Below, piece by piece: positions 34,412 to 42,248 of a stretch of 64,000 nt of DNA; the first letter of the stretch is position 1; every line of letters starts with the position of its first letter. The stretch covers positions 16,369 to 80,368 of the forward strand of contig JAYTOX010000021.1 in NCBI GenBank assembly GCA_043747595.1. Direction: 5' to 3'. This stretch comes from JADKIH01 sp043747595 (GTDB lineage: Bacteria > Bacteroidota > Bacteroidia > AKYH767-A > 2013-40CM-41-45). Below the pieces are notes generated by a model. The model searched no databases. It saw only the letters and a program-made list of their open reading frames with translations, and was not told the origin of the DNA. Both the position numbers and the translations under genes were made by a program.

Positions 34412-35211
34412 CAATTTTAGAATTACAAGAACTTTGTAAACACGTTACACTTTTAACAAAAGATGTAGGCCAGTTTATTATGGAAGAGAGAAATAAATTT
34501 ACCTCTGCTTCTATTGAAAAAAAAGGCCACAATGATTTTGTGAGCTATGTCGATAAGACAGCAGAGATTAAAATTGTTAACCATATAAAACAATTGCTTC
34601 CAATTGCCGGTTTCATAACCGAAGAGGCTACGGAAACAAAAAGAGGAATAGAATACAATTGGATAATTGATCCACTAGACGGTACTACTAATTTTATTCA
34701 TGGAATTCCTTGCTTCTGTATCAGCATTGCTTTGATGCGAAATGATGAAATTGTAATTGGCGTGGTTCATGAATTGAATTTGGATGAATGCTTTTATGCT
34801 TGGAAAGATGGCGGAGCTTTTATGAATAATCAACCGATCTCTGTCAGTACAATTAATAAACTTTCAGATTCATTAATTGCTACAGGTTTTCCTTACCACG
34901 ATTACGATAGAATGTTACCGTACATGCGAGTATTTGATTGGTGTATGAAAAATACTCATGGCTTGAGACGATTAGGTTCTGCAGCGGCAGATTTAGCCTA
35001 TGTGGCCTGTGGTAGATTTGAAGCGTTTTATGAATATGGATTAAATTCATGGGACGTGGCTGGAGGTGCACTAATTGTTAAAGAAGCTGGTGGGAAAGTA
35101 ACAGATTTTGTTAACGGCACTAATTATATTTTCGGTGCAGAAATGATTGCGTCTAATTCAAATGTCCACGATGAAATTCAAAAAGTAATTACACACGAAT
35201 TCAATAGTTGA
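34408..35211 (+). CDS. suhB: Inositol monophosphatase family protein
   Basis: This 267-residue enzyme removes phosphate from inositol 1-phosphate or related sugar phosphates using Mg2+ and is inhibited by lithium in homologues. Metal-binding motifs are complete: the IMPase motif A stretch WIIDPLDGTTNFIHGIP (about 91-107) with the DPxDGTxN aspartates, EEAT with the catalytic glutamate at about 71-73, and the second motif WDVAGGALIVKEAGG (about 214-228). No signal peptide is present, so it is cytoplasmic. The gene starts within the lgt stop codon (ATGA) and is followed after 7 bases by the PH-like protein, so the three are co-transcribed. SuhB-type proteins also moonlight in rRNA transcription, which I do not infer here. 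Confidence 0.9.
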   Translation: MTILELQELCKHVTLLTKDVGQFIMEERNKFTSASIEKKGHNDFVSYVDKTAEIKIVNHIKQLLPIAGFITEEATETKRGIEYNWIIDPLDGTTNFIHGIPCFCISIALMRNDEIVIGVVHELNLDECFYAWKDGGAFMNNQPISVSTINKLSDSLIATGFPYHDYDRMLPYMRVFDWCMKNTHGLRRLGSAAADLAYVACGRFEAFYEYGLNSWDVAGGALIVKEAGGKVTDFVNGTNYIFGAEMIASNSNVHDEIQKVITHEFNS

Positions 35212-35218
35212 CTATTAT

Positions 35219-35740
35219 ATGGAATTACTTTTTGAAGAACAGCAACGCTTTTCTCACAAGATTTTTTGGATTACTCTTCTGTCCCTTACCGGTTTATTTT
35301 GTTATGCTTTTATTCAACAATACTTTTTTCATTTACCTTTTGGTCATAAACCAATGACAAATGTGGGGTTAGTGTTTGCCATTTTGTTTATGTGTTTTAT
35401 TATTATTCTCTTTTACAATTTCAAGTTGAGTACAAAAATCACTGATGAAGCGATTATTATCAAACTATATCCATTTCATCTGTATTCAAAAAGGTTTGAA
35501 TGGCCACAACTAAGTGAAATAATTGTTCGGGAATATAATCCGCTAAAAGAATATGGAGGCTGGGGATTAAGAGGCTTTGGTGATAAAAAATCGGCTACTG
35601 TTAACGGCAGTTGGGCTATTGAGTTAGTGTTCCACAATGGCCAAAGTTTGCTTATAGGTACTAAAAATCCGGAAGACGCAAAGGCTAGTTTGAAGGTCTC
35701 GAAAATTTTAACAGAGTTCATTGCGCCATCAAAAATCTAA
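35219..35740 (+). CDS. Two-helix membrane protein with PH-like domain
   Basis: The 173-residue protein has a short cytoplasmic start, two membrane helices (about 14-34 and 49-70), and a C-terminal domain of about 100 residues. That domain has the strand order of bacterial PH-like proteins: IKLYPFHLYSKRFEWPQLSE, IIVREYNPLKEYGGWGLRG, WAIELVFHNGQSLLIGTKNP and a final helix DAKASLKVSKILTEF. Similar proteins in Bacteroidota are annotated only as membrane or PH-domain proteins. It is the last gene of the mtaB, lgt, IMPase set. Its function is unknown; a role in binding lipid or another membrane protein would fit the fold. Confidence 0.6.
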   Translation: MELLFEEQQRFSHKIFWITLLSLTGLFCYAFIQQYFFHLPFGHKPMTNVGLVFAILFMCFIIILFYNFKLSTKITDEAIIIKLYPFHLYSKRFEWPQLSEIIVREYNPLKEYGGWGLRGFGDKKSATVNGSWAIELVFHNGQSLLIGTKNPEDAKASLKVSKILTEFIAPSKI

Positions 35741-35777
35741 TAGAGTATTTGATTCAATAAATGGTATCAGGTAGTAA

Positions 35778-36227
35778 CTATGCTATTGAAAGTACTTTAA
35801 AACTATTACCATTTAACTCCATTTTCGACTTCACTTTTAGCCCAATTAGCGCTTGACCAATTGGTGAAATCGGCGATACTACCATGCATGATTCATTCGT
35901 GATCATTACTTTTCCGATGGGTACAGCTATCAAAATAGTTCCTTTGTCAGTTTTTACTAGTGAACCTACTCTTATTTCATCACTTTCTACATCGGTACGA
36001 ATATTATTTAGTGCCTCCTCTTGTTTTTGAAACTCTGAAATTTGACGATTTAATTTTTCCTGTTCTAATTGCATCATCGCTCGTGCTGTTTCGTGTTTAT
36101 CGCCTGCCGAACTTTTGGAATCGCTCTCTGCATCATTCATCAATTCATTAACCTGACTTTTAAGTTCGTCCAATTTCTCGGAAATTAAAACTCGGCAATA
36201 TTCAATTATTTCTTTTTTATCAATCAT
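35778..36227 (-). CDS. Gre-like transcription elongation factor homologue, 150 residues
   Basis: The N-terminal 80 residues form a two-helix coiled coil whose turn carries SAGDKHETARAMMQLEQEKL. This matches the acidic tip of GreA (GDxxExA), with D43 and E46 at the positions of GreA D41 and E44, which enter the RNA polymerase channel. The C-terminal domain has IRVGSLVKTDKGTILIAVPI and the motif SPISPIGQALIGLKVKSK, which mirrors the GreA ending SPLARALLGK. A protein of this kind is often mislabelled 3-oxoacyl-ACP synthase; nothing here resembles a ketoacyl synthase. The assignment rests on motif similarity only. It could stimulate transcript cleavage or act as an inhibitor such as Gfh1. It lies alone on the minus strand. 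Confidence 0.6.
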   Translation of the reverse strand: MIDKKEIIEYCRVLISEKLDELKSQVNELMNDAESDSKSSAGDKHETARAMMQLEQEKLNRQISEFQKQEEALNNIRTDVESDEIRVGSLVKTDKGTILIAVPIGKVMITNESCMVVSPISPIGQALIGLKVKSKMELNGNSFKVLSIA

Positions 36228-36313
36228 CTTTTTGTTTAATTGGTAAATGCACTTTTATAAAACTTATTTTTTTTAAAAAAAATATGATAAATTAAAACCA
36301 ATTCTTGTCGACT

Positions 36314-36823
36314 TTATTTATTATTTTTTTTCATTCTAAAATACTCTTTTCGGTATTCTCCATTTTTATTTCCATCAACGTAGGCAATCAACGAATCTTG
36401 ATCAGGATGGGTATAAACAATTCGTTGAGGAAAATCATGGTCTTTGTTTTCAAATATCCACTCTCCATTTTTGAATCCTGCATACTTAAATAGTATTGGC
36501 AATGCTCCATCTTCTGATTGAATACTAGGAATATAATAAATAATATTTTTAATTTTTTTCAGAGAAATCTCTTCATAAAAAATTGTATCGATTCCTGCTA
36601 AATAAATACTACTTCCAACTAAAATTGAGTCGTTTATCTGATTCCACATTTCAACCATTTTTCCGGATGATGAACTATCCATCCATTGGCCTGTAAGCCA
36701 TGAAAACTCGCTTAGATCATTTGTACTGTTTTTCGGATCACTTGAACATCCACAAACGTAAATCAAAACAAAAAGGAAGCTGACTTCTCTGATTAGTTTG
36801 AAACTCAATTTATTATTTTTCAT
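36314..36823 (-). CDS. DUF6265 family lipoprotein
   Basis: The 169-residue product has a lipoprotein signal ending in V-C-G-C (lipidated cysteine near residue 26). The mature part matches the DUF6265 pattern: FSWLTGQWMDSSSSGKMVEMWNQ, then SLKKIKNIIYYIPSIQS and the signature FENKDHDFPQRIVYTHPDQD. DUF6265 proteins are lipocalin-like beta barrels of unknown function, common in Bacteroidota and other environmental bacteria. No neighbour explains its role. The short 86-base gap before it contains no gene, and no promoter is clear. Confidence 0.75.
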   Translation of the reverse strand: MKNNKLSFKLIREVSFLFVLIYVCGCSSDPKNSTNDLSEFSWLTGQWMDSSSSGKMVEMWNQINDSILVGSSIYLAGIDTIFYEEISLKKIKNIIYYIPSIQSEDGALPILFKYAGFKNGEWIFENKDHDFPQRIVYTHPDQDSLIAYVDGNKNGEYRKEYFRMKKNNK

Positions 36824-36965
36824 TAATCTTTTTTAGTTGATCTTCATGTCTTCTACTTAATTTGCATTTGACTTTAAAATGTAAAGGAAAAAAAGCAGTG
36901 AATTAATAAGACTTTCTGTTCAAATATAAATAAAGGTAGCGAACAAAACTAATCACTATTGATTT

Positions 36966-37562
36966 CTAAAACTCAATCTCTCCTGTCTCTATTTGATGAA
37001 CGATAGATTCAATTGTTTTATCAGCTCCTGTTGGATCATATCTGTCGTTTAGATCATGTCCGAAAAGTTTTGCTAACCCTTGAGCAAAAAAAGCGTTAAA
37101 GGTTCCTTTGAGCTCCTTTATTAATGCAAAAGAACTTTGACCTGTTTCTCGATCTATTAATTTTATTAATACATTTCCTTGATTGATGCTCAATTTTTTT
37201 ACTTGATCTTCAAAATCTTTTCTAACCTGATCTTCAACTTGATTTCGATATCGCTTTTTCTCCCGCTCGTTTGGTAGTGAAGCCATTTTATTATTCATCT
37301 CTTGTAATTTAACGGCAGCCAATCGTGCATACGGATATACTTTTATTACATTGAATCGTAATCGGTAATATTCTTGTAAATTTTTTAAGTAATCAGGCCC
37401 TTCAGCTTCAATATTTATAGTACTTAAATTTACAACATAAATCGTGTCTTCTTTTTCAATGATAAAAGGTAAATTTTTACCAAATTTTTTATCCTGCGCC
37501 ATCAATATTTGAAGCGAGAAAAATTTAAAAAATAAAAAAATAACAACTACCTGTTTATTCAT
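36966..37562 (-). CDS. DUF4294 family secreted protein
   Basis: The 198-residue product starts with a signal peptide (hydrophobic 6-20, cleavage near MAQ). The mature protein matches DUF4294: PFIIEKEDTIYVVNLSTINI, the central charged helix RYRNQVEDQVRKDFEDQVKKL, and LIKLIDRETGQSSFALIKEL with GTFNAFFAQGLAKLFGHDLN. This family is found almost only in Bacteroidota and usually has a signal peptide; its role is unknown. The gene follows accC by 25 bases on the same strand, so it is likely on the same transcript. Confidence 0.75.
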   Translation of the reverse strand: MNKQVVVIFLFFKFFSLQILMAQDKKFGKNLPFIIEKEDTIYVVNLSTINIEAEGPDYLKNLQEYYRLRFNVIKVYPYARLAAVKLQEMNNKMASLPNEREKKRYRNQVEDQVRKDFEDQVKKLSINQGNVLIKLIDRETGQSSFALIKELKGTFNAFFAQGLAKLFGHDLNDRYDPTGADKTIESIVHQIETGEIEF

Positions 37563-37587
37563 GCATATGTCGATTCAACAAACGTGC

Positions 37588-39081
37588 CTAATCATTATTT
37601 CGAAGTCGATTCTGTTTCCATTTAGAAGTTACAGCCGATTGATTATTGTTCTCTTGAGTTTGTTTTTTATTTTTTGCTGAAAGTTTAACTGCAATTATTG
37701 CAGCTATCTTCGATTCTTCCTCGTTAGTATTTTTTTTACTGAAAGGAATAAAATACTTACTCACGAAATGTGTATCGAAATTTCCCGAAACGAATGCTTC
37801 ATGATTCATTACAAAATGACAAAATCCTAACGTTGTCTTTACTCCTATTATTTTATAATCTTCTATTGCTCTTTTCATTCTATCAATCGATTCTTCCCGA
37901 TCCTTTCCATAAGTAATTAATTTGGCAATCATGGGGTCGTAATAGATAGGAATATCCATGCCTTCTTCAAAAGCATCGTCACACCGTACTCCCGGTCCTT
38001 GAGGTATTTTGTAGGTTAGTAGTTTGCCTATATCTGGTAAAAAATTATTATCCGGATCTTCTGCATAAACGCGAATTTCCATTGCATGTCCTTGTATCTT
38101 TAAATCACTTTGTTTGAAAGTGAGTTTCTCGCCTCTAGCAATTTTTATCTGTTCTTTTACTAAATCCAATCCTGTGATATATTCAGTAACCGGATGTTCA
38201 ACTTGCAAACGTGTATTCATTTCAAGAAAATAGAAATTTTTCTTTTCATCCAATAGAAATTCTACCGTTCCGGCTCCAACATAATTACACGCTTTTGCAA
38301 CTTCAACTGCACATCTTCCCATTTCATTGCGAATCTCTTCTGTTAACACAGACGATGGTGCTTCTTCAACAACTTTTTGATGGCGCCGTTGAACACTGCA
38401 TTCTCTCTCGAAAAGATGAACGATATTACTATGTGTATCACCTAAAACTTGAATCTCTATGTGTCTAGGAGAACCAACATAACGTTCTATAAAAACTGCA
38501 CCGTCGCCAAAACTAGAGATTGCTTCACTTACGGCTAATTTCATTTGTTCCTCGAACTCACTTATTTTATTGACGATCCTCATCCCTTTTCCTCCGCCAC
38601 CGGCAGAAGCTTTAATTAAAATTGGGAAGCCAATTTTTTCTGCAATAACTTTCGCTTCATTGATATCATCAATTGCTTTTGCTGTTCCTGGAACTAGAGG
38701 AATATTGTGTTTCTCAGCAGTCGCTTTTGCTGCCAGTTTACTTCCCATCATCCTCATGGAATTGCCACTTGGACCAATGAAAATTAACCCTGACGCAATA
38801 ACTAAATCGGCAAACTGTGCATTCTCCGATAGAAAACCATAACCGGGATGGATCGCATCGGCACCGGTCGATTTAGCAGCTGCAATAATTTTGTCCATTA
38901 CCAAATAACTTTGAGATGAAGCCGGTGGACCAATACATATTGCTTCATCGGCATAACGCACATGCAAGGCATTACGATCGGCTTCAGAAAATACTGCTAC
39001 TGTCGCTATGCCCATTTCTTTTGCTGAACGCATAATACGGATCGCAATTTCTCCTCTGTTGGCAACAAGTATTTTTTTCAT
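37588..39081 (-). CDS. accC: Biotin carboxylase subunit (acetyl- or propionyl-CoA carboxylase)
   Basis: This 497-residue ATP-grasp enzyme carboxylates biotin on a carrier protein. Visible motifs are KILVANRGEIAIRIMRSA at the start, the glycine-rich loop GGGGKGMRIV (about 166-175), FIERYVGSPRHIEIQ, ERECSVQRRHQK, EMNTRLQVEHPVTE (about 288-301) and RVYAEDPDNNF. About 450 residues form the normal biotin carboxylase; a polar C-terminal tail of about 45 residues (AKNKKQTQENNN onward) is extra. No biotinyl domain or carboxyltransferase gene is nearby. It could belong to fatty-acid synthesis or to propionyl/methylcrotonyl-CoA carboxylation; I cannot decide from the sequence. Confidence 0.9.
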   Translation of the reverse strand: MKKILVANRGEIAIRIMRSAKEMGIATVAVFSEADRNALHVRYADEAICIGPPASSQSYLVMDKIIAAAKSTGADAIHPGYGFLSENAQFADLVIASGLIFIGPSGNSMRMMGSKLAAKATAEKHNIPLVPGTAKAIDDINEAKVIAEKIGFPILIKASAGGGGKGMRIVNKISEFEEQMKLAVSEAISSFGDGAVFIERYVGSPRHIEIQVLGDTHSNIVHLFERECSVQRRHQKVVEEAPSSVLTEEIRNEMGRCAVEVAKACNYVGAGTVEFLLDEKKNFYFLEMNTRLQVEHPVTEYITGLDLVKEQIKIARGEKLTFKQSDLKIQGHAMEIRVYAEDPDNNFLPDIGKLLTYKIPQGPGVRCDDAFEEGMDIPIYYDPMIAKLITYGKDREESIDRMKRAIEDYKIIGVKTTLGFCHFVMNHEAFVSGNFDTHFVSKYFIPFSKKNTNEEESKIAAIIAVKLSAKNKKQTQENNNQSAVTSKWKQNRLRNND

Positions 39082-39145
39082 AGTTATCGAAGATGATTTA
39101 GTACAGCGGAGAATTCATGAATAAGTTACTGAAAACTTTTGATTG

Positions 39146-40033
39146 TTATTTTTTTATTGAATGATATCCTATTAATCTATAAACTAATTTTGCTAGTGTA
39201 TATTCAGATAAAATTGTTCCTTCCATTGGCGCACATTCTAAAACGTCAAAGCCAACAATTTCTCTTTCTTCAAAAACGCGTCGCAAGAAAGTTAATGTTT
39301 CCGACCAATAGATACCATTTGGTTCGGCAGTTCCTACTGCCGGCATAATTGATGGATCAAAACCATCTGCATCAATAGATAGGTAAACATGTTTGGGAAG
39401 GCAAGCAATTGCTTGATCCATCCAATTATCGTTTTTACGAATTTGATGCGCGTAGAAAGTATTTATTATGGTACTACTTTTAATGAGATCTGATTCTTCT
39501 TTGCATTGAGCTCGAATCCCAATCTGCACGAGTGGTATTTGCATGTCATGAACTCTTTTCATTACTGATGCATGCGAATATTTATTGCCATTGTATGCTT
39601 CACGAAGATCGGAATGTGCATCTATTTGCAATACTGCCATGTGAGGATATAATCTGTGATGGGCTCTAACAAAACCATTTGTAATGGTATGTTCTGCACC
39701 TAATGAAATTACAAATTTTCCGTCTTTCAACAATTTATTTGTTTCATCGTCGATGTATTGCATTGCCTCTTCATCGACTTTATTGCTGAAATCCATTGCT
39801 TCCATCGTCGCTATTCCCCCATTTCTAAAGGTTTCGCAATCTAATTCTTCGTCGTAAAATTCTACAAAATGCGATGCAGATAAAATTGCAGCCGGACCTT
39901 TCGATGAACCTTCTAAATAAGATGATGTATGTTCGTAAGGCACTTGTTGTATAACATATTTTGCTTGAGAATAATCTGCGAACGATTCTTCAGGTAATGC
40001 TAAAAAAGCCTTGTCGGCAGGTAGTGCTTTCAT
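39146..40033 (-). CDS. speB: Agmatinase/arginase (ureohydrolase) family enzyme
   Basis: This 295-residue manganese enzyme hydrolyses a guanidino compound, most likely agmatine to putrescine and urea. The metal-binding motifs are SLGAEHTIT (about 119-127, with E-H in place of the usual D-H), LQIDAHSDLREAY (about 141-153) and YLSIDADGFDPSIMPAVGT (about 216-234). The C-terminal ECAPMEG segment is also normal. I use agmatinase because of the short loop and its length, but arginase or formimidoglutamase cannot be fully excluded. A strong hairpin separates it from sucC, so it is a separate unit. Confidence 0.85.
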   Translation of the reverse strand: MKALPADKAFLALPEESFADYSQAKYVIQQVPYEHTSSYLEGSSKGPAAILSASHFVEFYDEELDCETFRNGGIATMEAMDFSNKVDEEAMQYIDDETNKLLKDGKFVISLGAEHTITNGFVRAHHRLYPHMAVLQIDAHSDLREAYNGNKYSHASVMKRVHDMQIPLVQIGIRAQCKEESDLIKSSTIINTFYAHQIRKNDNWMDQAIACLPKHVYLSIDADGFDPSIMPAVGTAEPNGIYWSETLTFLRRVFEEREIVGFDVLECAPMEGTILSEYTLAKLVYRLIGYHSIKK

Positions 40034-40099
40034 GAAACTATTCTTAAAATTTTGATTTTATTTTTTCAACTTATAATTCAGACAAGTTGATACTAAAAG

Positions 40100-40128
40100 C
40101 AAAATTCCGGTGAGTGACCGGAATTTTG
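40100..40128 (-). terminator. Intrinsic terminator downstream of sucC
   Basis: A perfect 12-bp stem, CAAAATTCCGGT at 40100-40111 with ACCGGAATTTTG at 40117-40128, encloses a five-base loop. On the minus strand it follows the sucC stop by six bases and is trailed by a short T-run. Confidence 0.85.
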
Positions 40129-40134
40129 TTTGTT

Positions 40135-41328
40135 TTATTTTTTCAAAACTAAATTGACCAGGTCTGCTGCTTCTTTCAGTTGTATGGCTGAATACACTTT
40201 TAATCCACTGTCGTCTATGATCTTTTTTGCTTCTACGGCGTTCGTTCCTTGCAAACGAACAATAATAGGAACAGGAATTGCTCCGATATTTTTGTAAGCA
40301 TCTACAATGCCTTGTGCAACTCTATCGCAACGAACAATACCACCAAAAATATTTACAAGTATTGCTTTTACATTCGGATCTTTTAAGATAATACGGAAAG
40401 CTTGTTCAACACGAGCAGCATTTGCAGTACCTCCAACATCTAAAAAGTTTGCCGGTTCGCCACCTGCAATTTTAATAATGTCCATAGTTGCCATTGCTAA
40501 GCCGGCACCATTTACCATACATCCTACGTTACCATCTAATTTTACATAGTTAAGATTGTGCTCTCCTGCTTCTACTTCTGTTGCATCCTCTTCTGTAATA
40601 TCGCGCATTGCTAAATAATCTGGATGACGGAACAATCCATTTTCGTCGAAATTTACTTTTGAATCGACTGCAATTATTTTATCATCCGAAGTTTTTAAAA
40701 CCGGATTGATTTCAAACATTGATGCATCGATTGAATCATATGCTTTGTATAGTGAAGCAATAAATTTCGTCATTCCTTTGAATGCTTCTCCACTAAGACC
40801 TAAGTTGAAAGCGATCTTTCGTGTTTGAAATGCTTGCAGTCCTACGGAAGGATCAATTTCTTCTTTGTGTATTAAGTGTGGTGTGTGTTCTGCAACTTCT
40901 TCAATGTCCATTCCACCTTCAGTAGAATACATGATTATATTTCTTCCTGTTTGACGATTTAATAAAACAGAAACATAAAATTCTTTCGTTGGACTAGCGC
41001 CAGGATAATAAACATCTTGTGCAACGAGTACTTTACTGACTTTTTTTCCTTGAGGGCCAGTTTGAGGTGTTATTAGATTCATTCCAATTATATTGGTCGC
41101 TCTTTCCTTTACTTCCTCTAACGATTTCGCCAATTTCACTCCTCCACCTTTCCCTCGGCCACCTGCATGAATCTGAGCTTTGATAACCCACCAGTTTGTA
41201 CCGGTCAATTTAGTTAACTCTTGCGCTGCAGCAACAGCTTGCTCGGGTGTGTCAGCAACAATACCTTCTTGAATTCCAACTCCAAAAGATTTGAGAATGG
41301 ATTTGCCTTGATATTCGTGAATATTCAT
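40135..41328 (-). CDS. sucC: ADP-forming succinate-CoA ligase subunit beta
   Basis: The beta subunit of succinyl-CoA synthetase makes ATP or GTP in the TCA cycle. The 397-residue protein begins with MNIHEYQGKSILKSFGV, followed by an ATP-grasp region with GGRGKGGGVKLAKSLEEV, EGGMDIEEVAEHTP, and SMFEINPVL, DSKVNFD as metal-binding sites. The C-terminal ligase-CoA part has FLDVGGTANAARVEQAF, NIFGGIVRCD and NAVEAKKIIDDSGL. Length is normal. The alpha subunit gene sucD is not adjacent, which is common in Bacteroidota. A -7 element TATTTTTG is seen at 41372-41379 on the minus strand. Confidence 0.96.
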   Translation of the reverse strand: MNIHEYQGKSILKSFGVGIQEGIVADTPEQAVAAAQELTKLTGTNWWVIKAQIHAGGRGKGGGVKLAKSLEEVKERATNIIGMNLITPQTGPQGKKVSKVLVAQDVYYPGASPTKEFYVSVLLNRQTGRNIIMYSTEGGMDIEEVAEHTPHLIHKEEIDPSVGLQAFQTRKIAFNLGLSGEAFKGMTKFIASLYKAYDSIDASMFEINPVLKTSDDKIIAVDSKVNFDENGLFRHPDYLAMRDITEEDATEVEAGEHNLNYVKLDGNVGCMVNGAGLAMATMDIIKIAGGEPANFLDVGGTANAARVEQAFRIILKDPNVKAILVNIFGGIVRCDRVAQGIVDAYKNIGAIPVPIIVRLQGTNAVEAKKIIDDSGLKVYSAIQLKEAADLVNLVLKK

Positions 41329-41371
41329 AAGAATGTGTTCTAATAGGATGCCACCATTGGCATTGTGGGCG

Positions 41372-41379
41372 CAAAAATA
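41372..41379 (-). promoter_or_regulatory. -7 promoter element of sucC
   Basis: The minus strand reads TATTTTTG, an exact TAnnTTTG match, 43 bases before the sucC ATG. The rest of the 275-base gap (41329-41603) shows no other feature. Confidence 0.5.
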
Positions 41380-41603
41380 GAACTTTTAAGCTATTTTAAG
41401 GCACTTTTTTCAGGAAATTTGCCTTGAATTAGTGATGAAATGCCACTAGTTATTAACATCTTATCTATTCGAATGGAAATATTCCTTTTTTACAGTTTAT
41501 AACTAGTAAATCAGACGGGAATTCAACAATTGAAAAGTTTTAATTTCTTCCATAAAAGTTACTGTACTCTACTGCCAATTCTCTTGTTTCATGACAAACA
41601 ATT

Positions 41604-42125
41604 TTACAAGTATCTGCTCTTGATAACTGACAAATGGTGGCGTTCGTGAACCAAAATAAAATAAATAATCGACCGAACGCTTACTTCTTTTTCGTTTGCT
41701 GTTCCAACTTGATCCAACAATTTAAAGTCCATATTTTGAATCATAAGTATAGTTGATGTTCTCACTGCTTTCATTTCCTCGGAAATATCATTCAATTTCC
41801 TTGTCGAATAATTACTGTTTTTGGCGTATTCATTTTCGTCAAATGCCGGTAAGGATTGCTTCTCTCCCCTCATAAAACACAAAAGTCGGTAACTTAATAT
41901 TCGTTCCGTATCTATCAAGTGGCCTAAAACTTCTTTCACTGACCACTTACTTACTTCGTACTTAATTTCACCTTGATCTGTTTTTAATGATTGCATGAAT
42001 TGATATGTAGTCGATTGTTGATCGATCAATGCTTGTAAGATGTCTGTTTCAACAAGTAGATGTCGATACGACTCATAATAGGGAATCATAGTCCCTACTG
42101 CCGGTGCTGAAATGTGTGTGTACAT
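41604..42125 (-). CDS. DinB family protein
   Basis: The 173-residue protein is predicted to be all helical and has the DinB-like four-helix layout. Metal-binding histidines are recognisable: H in KEVLGHLIDTERILS (about 65-79) and the pair in VHERHHLSVI near the C-terminus (about 158-167), with glutamate or aspartate between. The group includes damage-inducible DinB, bacillithiol transferases and mycothiol-dependent enzymes, so a thiol transferase is possible. It stands alone, divergent from the DUF5916 gene. It has no membrane helix or signal and should be cytoplasmic. I do not see a LexA-like operator. Confidence 0.8.
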   Translation of the reverse strand: MYTHISAPAVGTMIPYYESYRHLLVETDILQALIDQQSTTYQFMQSLKTDQGEIKYEVSKWSVKEVLGHLIDTERILSYRLLCFMRGEKQSLPAFDENEYAKNSNYSTRKLNDISEEMKAVRTSTILMIQNMDFKLLDQVGTANEKEVSVRSIIYFILVHERHHLSVIKSRYL

Positions 42126-42205
42126 GCTGATGTGATTTGAAGATGTGAATTTAATTTAAATTAAAACAAATTTGCCTTTCATAAACAATTAACTTTTCAA
42201 TAATA

Positions 42206-42234
42206 TTTGAAGTTGGCTAACTTTATTATGTTTG
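42206..42234 (+). promoter_or_regulatory. Promoter of the DUF5916 gene
   Basis: TTTG at 42206-42209 is followed after 17 bases by TATGTTTG at 42227-42234, matching both boxes of the Bacteroidota promoter (TTTG, 17-20 bases, TAnnTTTG). It lies 14 bases before the chosen ATG at 42249. Confidence 0.7.
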
Positions 42235-42248
42235 TATTGCCACAATCT

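Noticed and set aside
35778..36227. 3-oxoacyl-ACP synthase as a name for this gene
   Set aside because: At 150 residues with a coiled coil, it has none of the Cys-His-His catalytic residues of ketoacyl synthases.
42207..42248. In-frame TTG extension upstream of the DUF5916 gene
   Set aside because: It would place 14 residues before a typical signal peptide and overlap both boxes of a good promoter; ATG 42249 is preferred.
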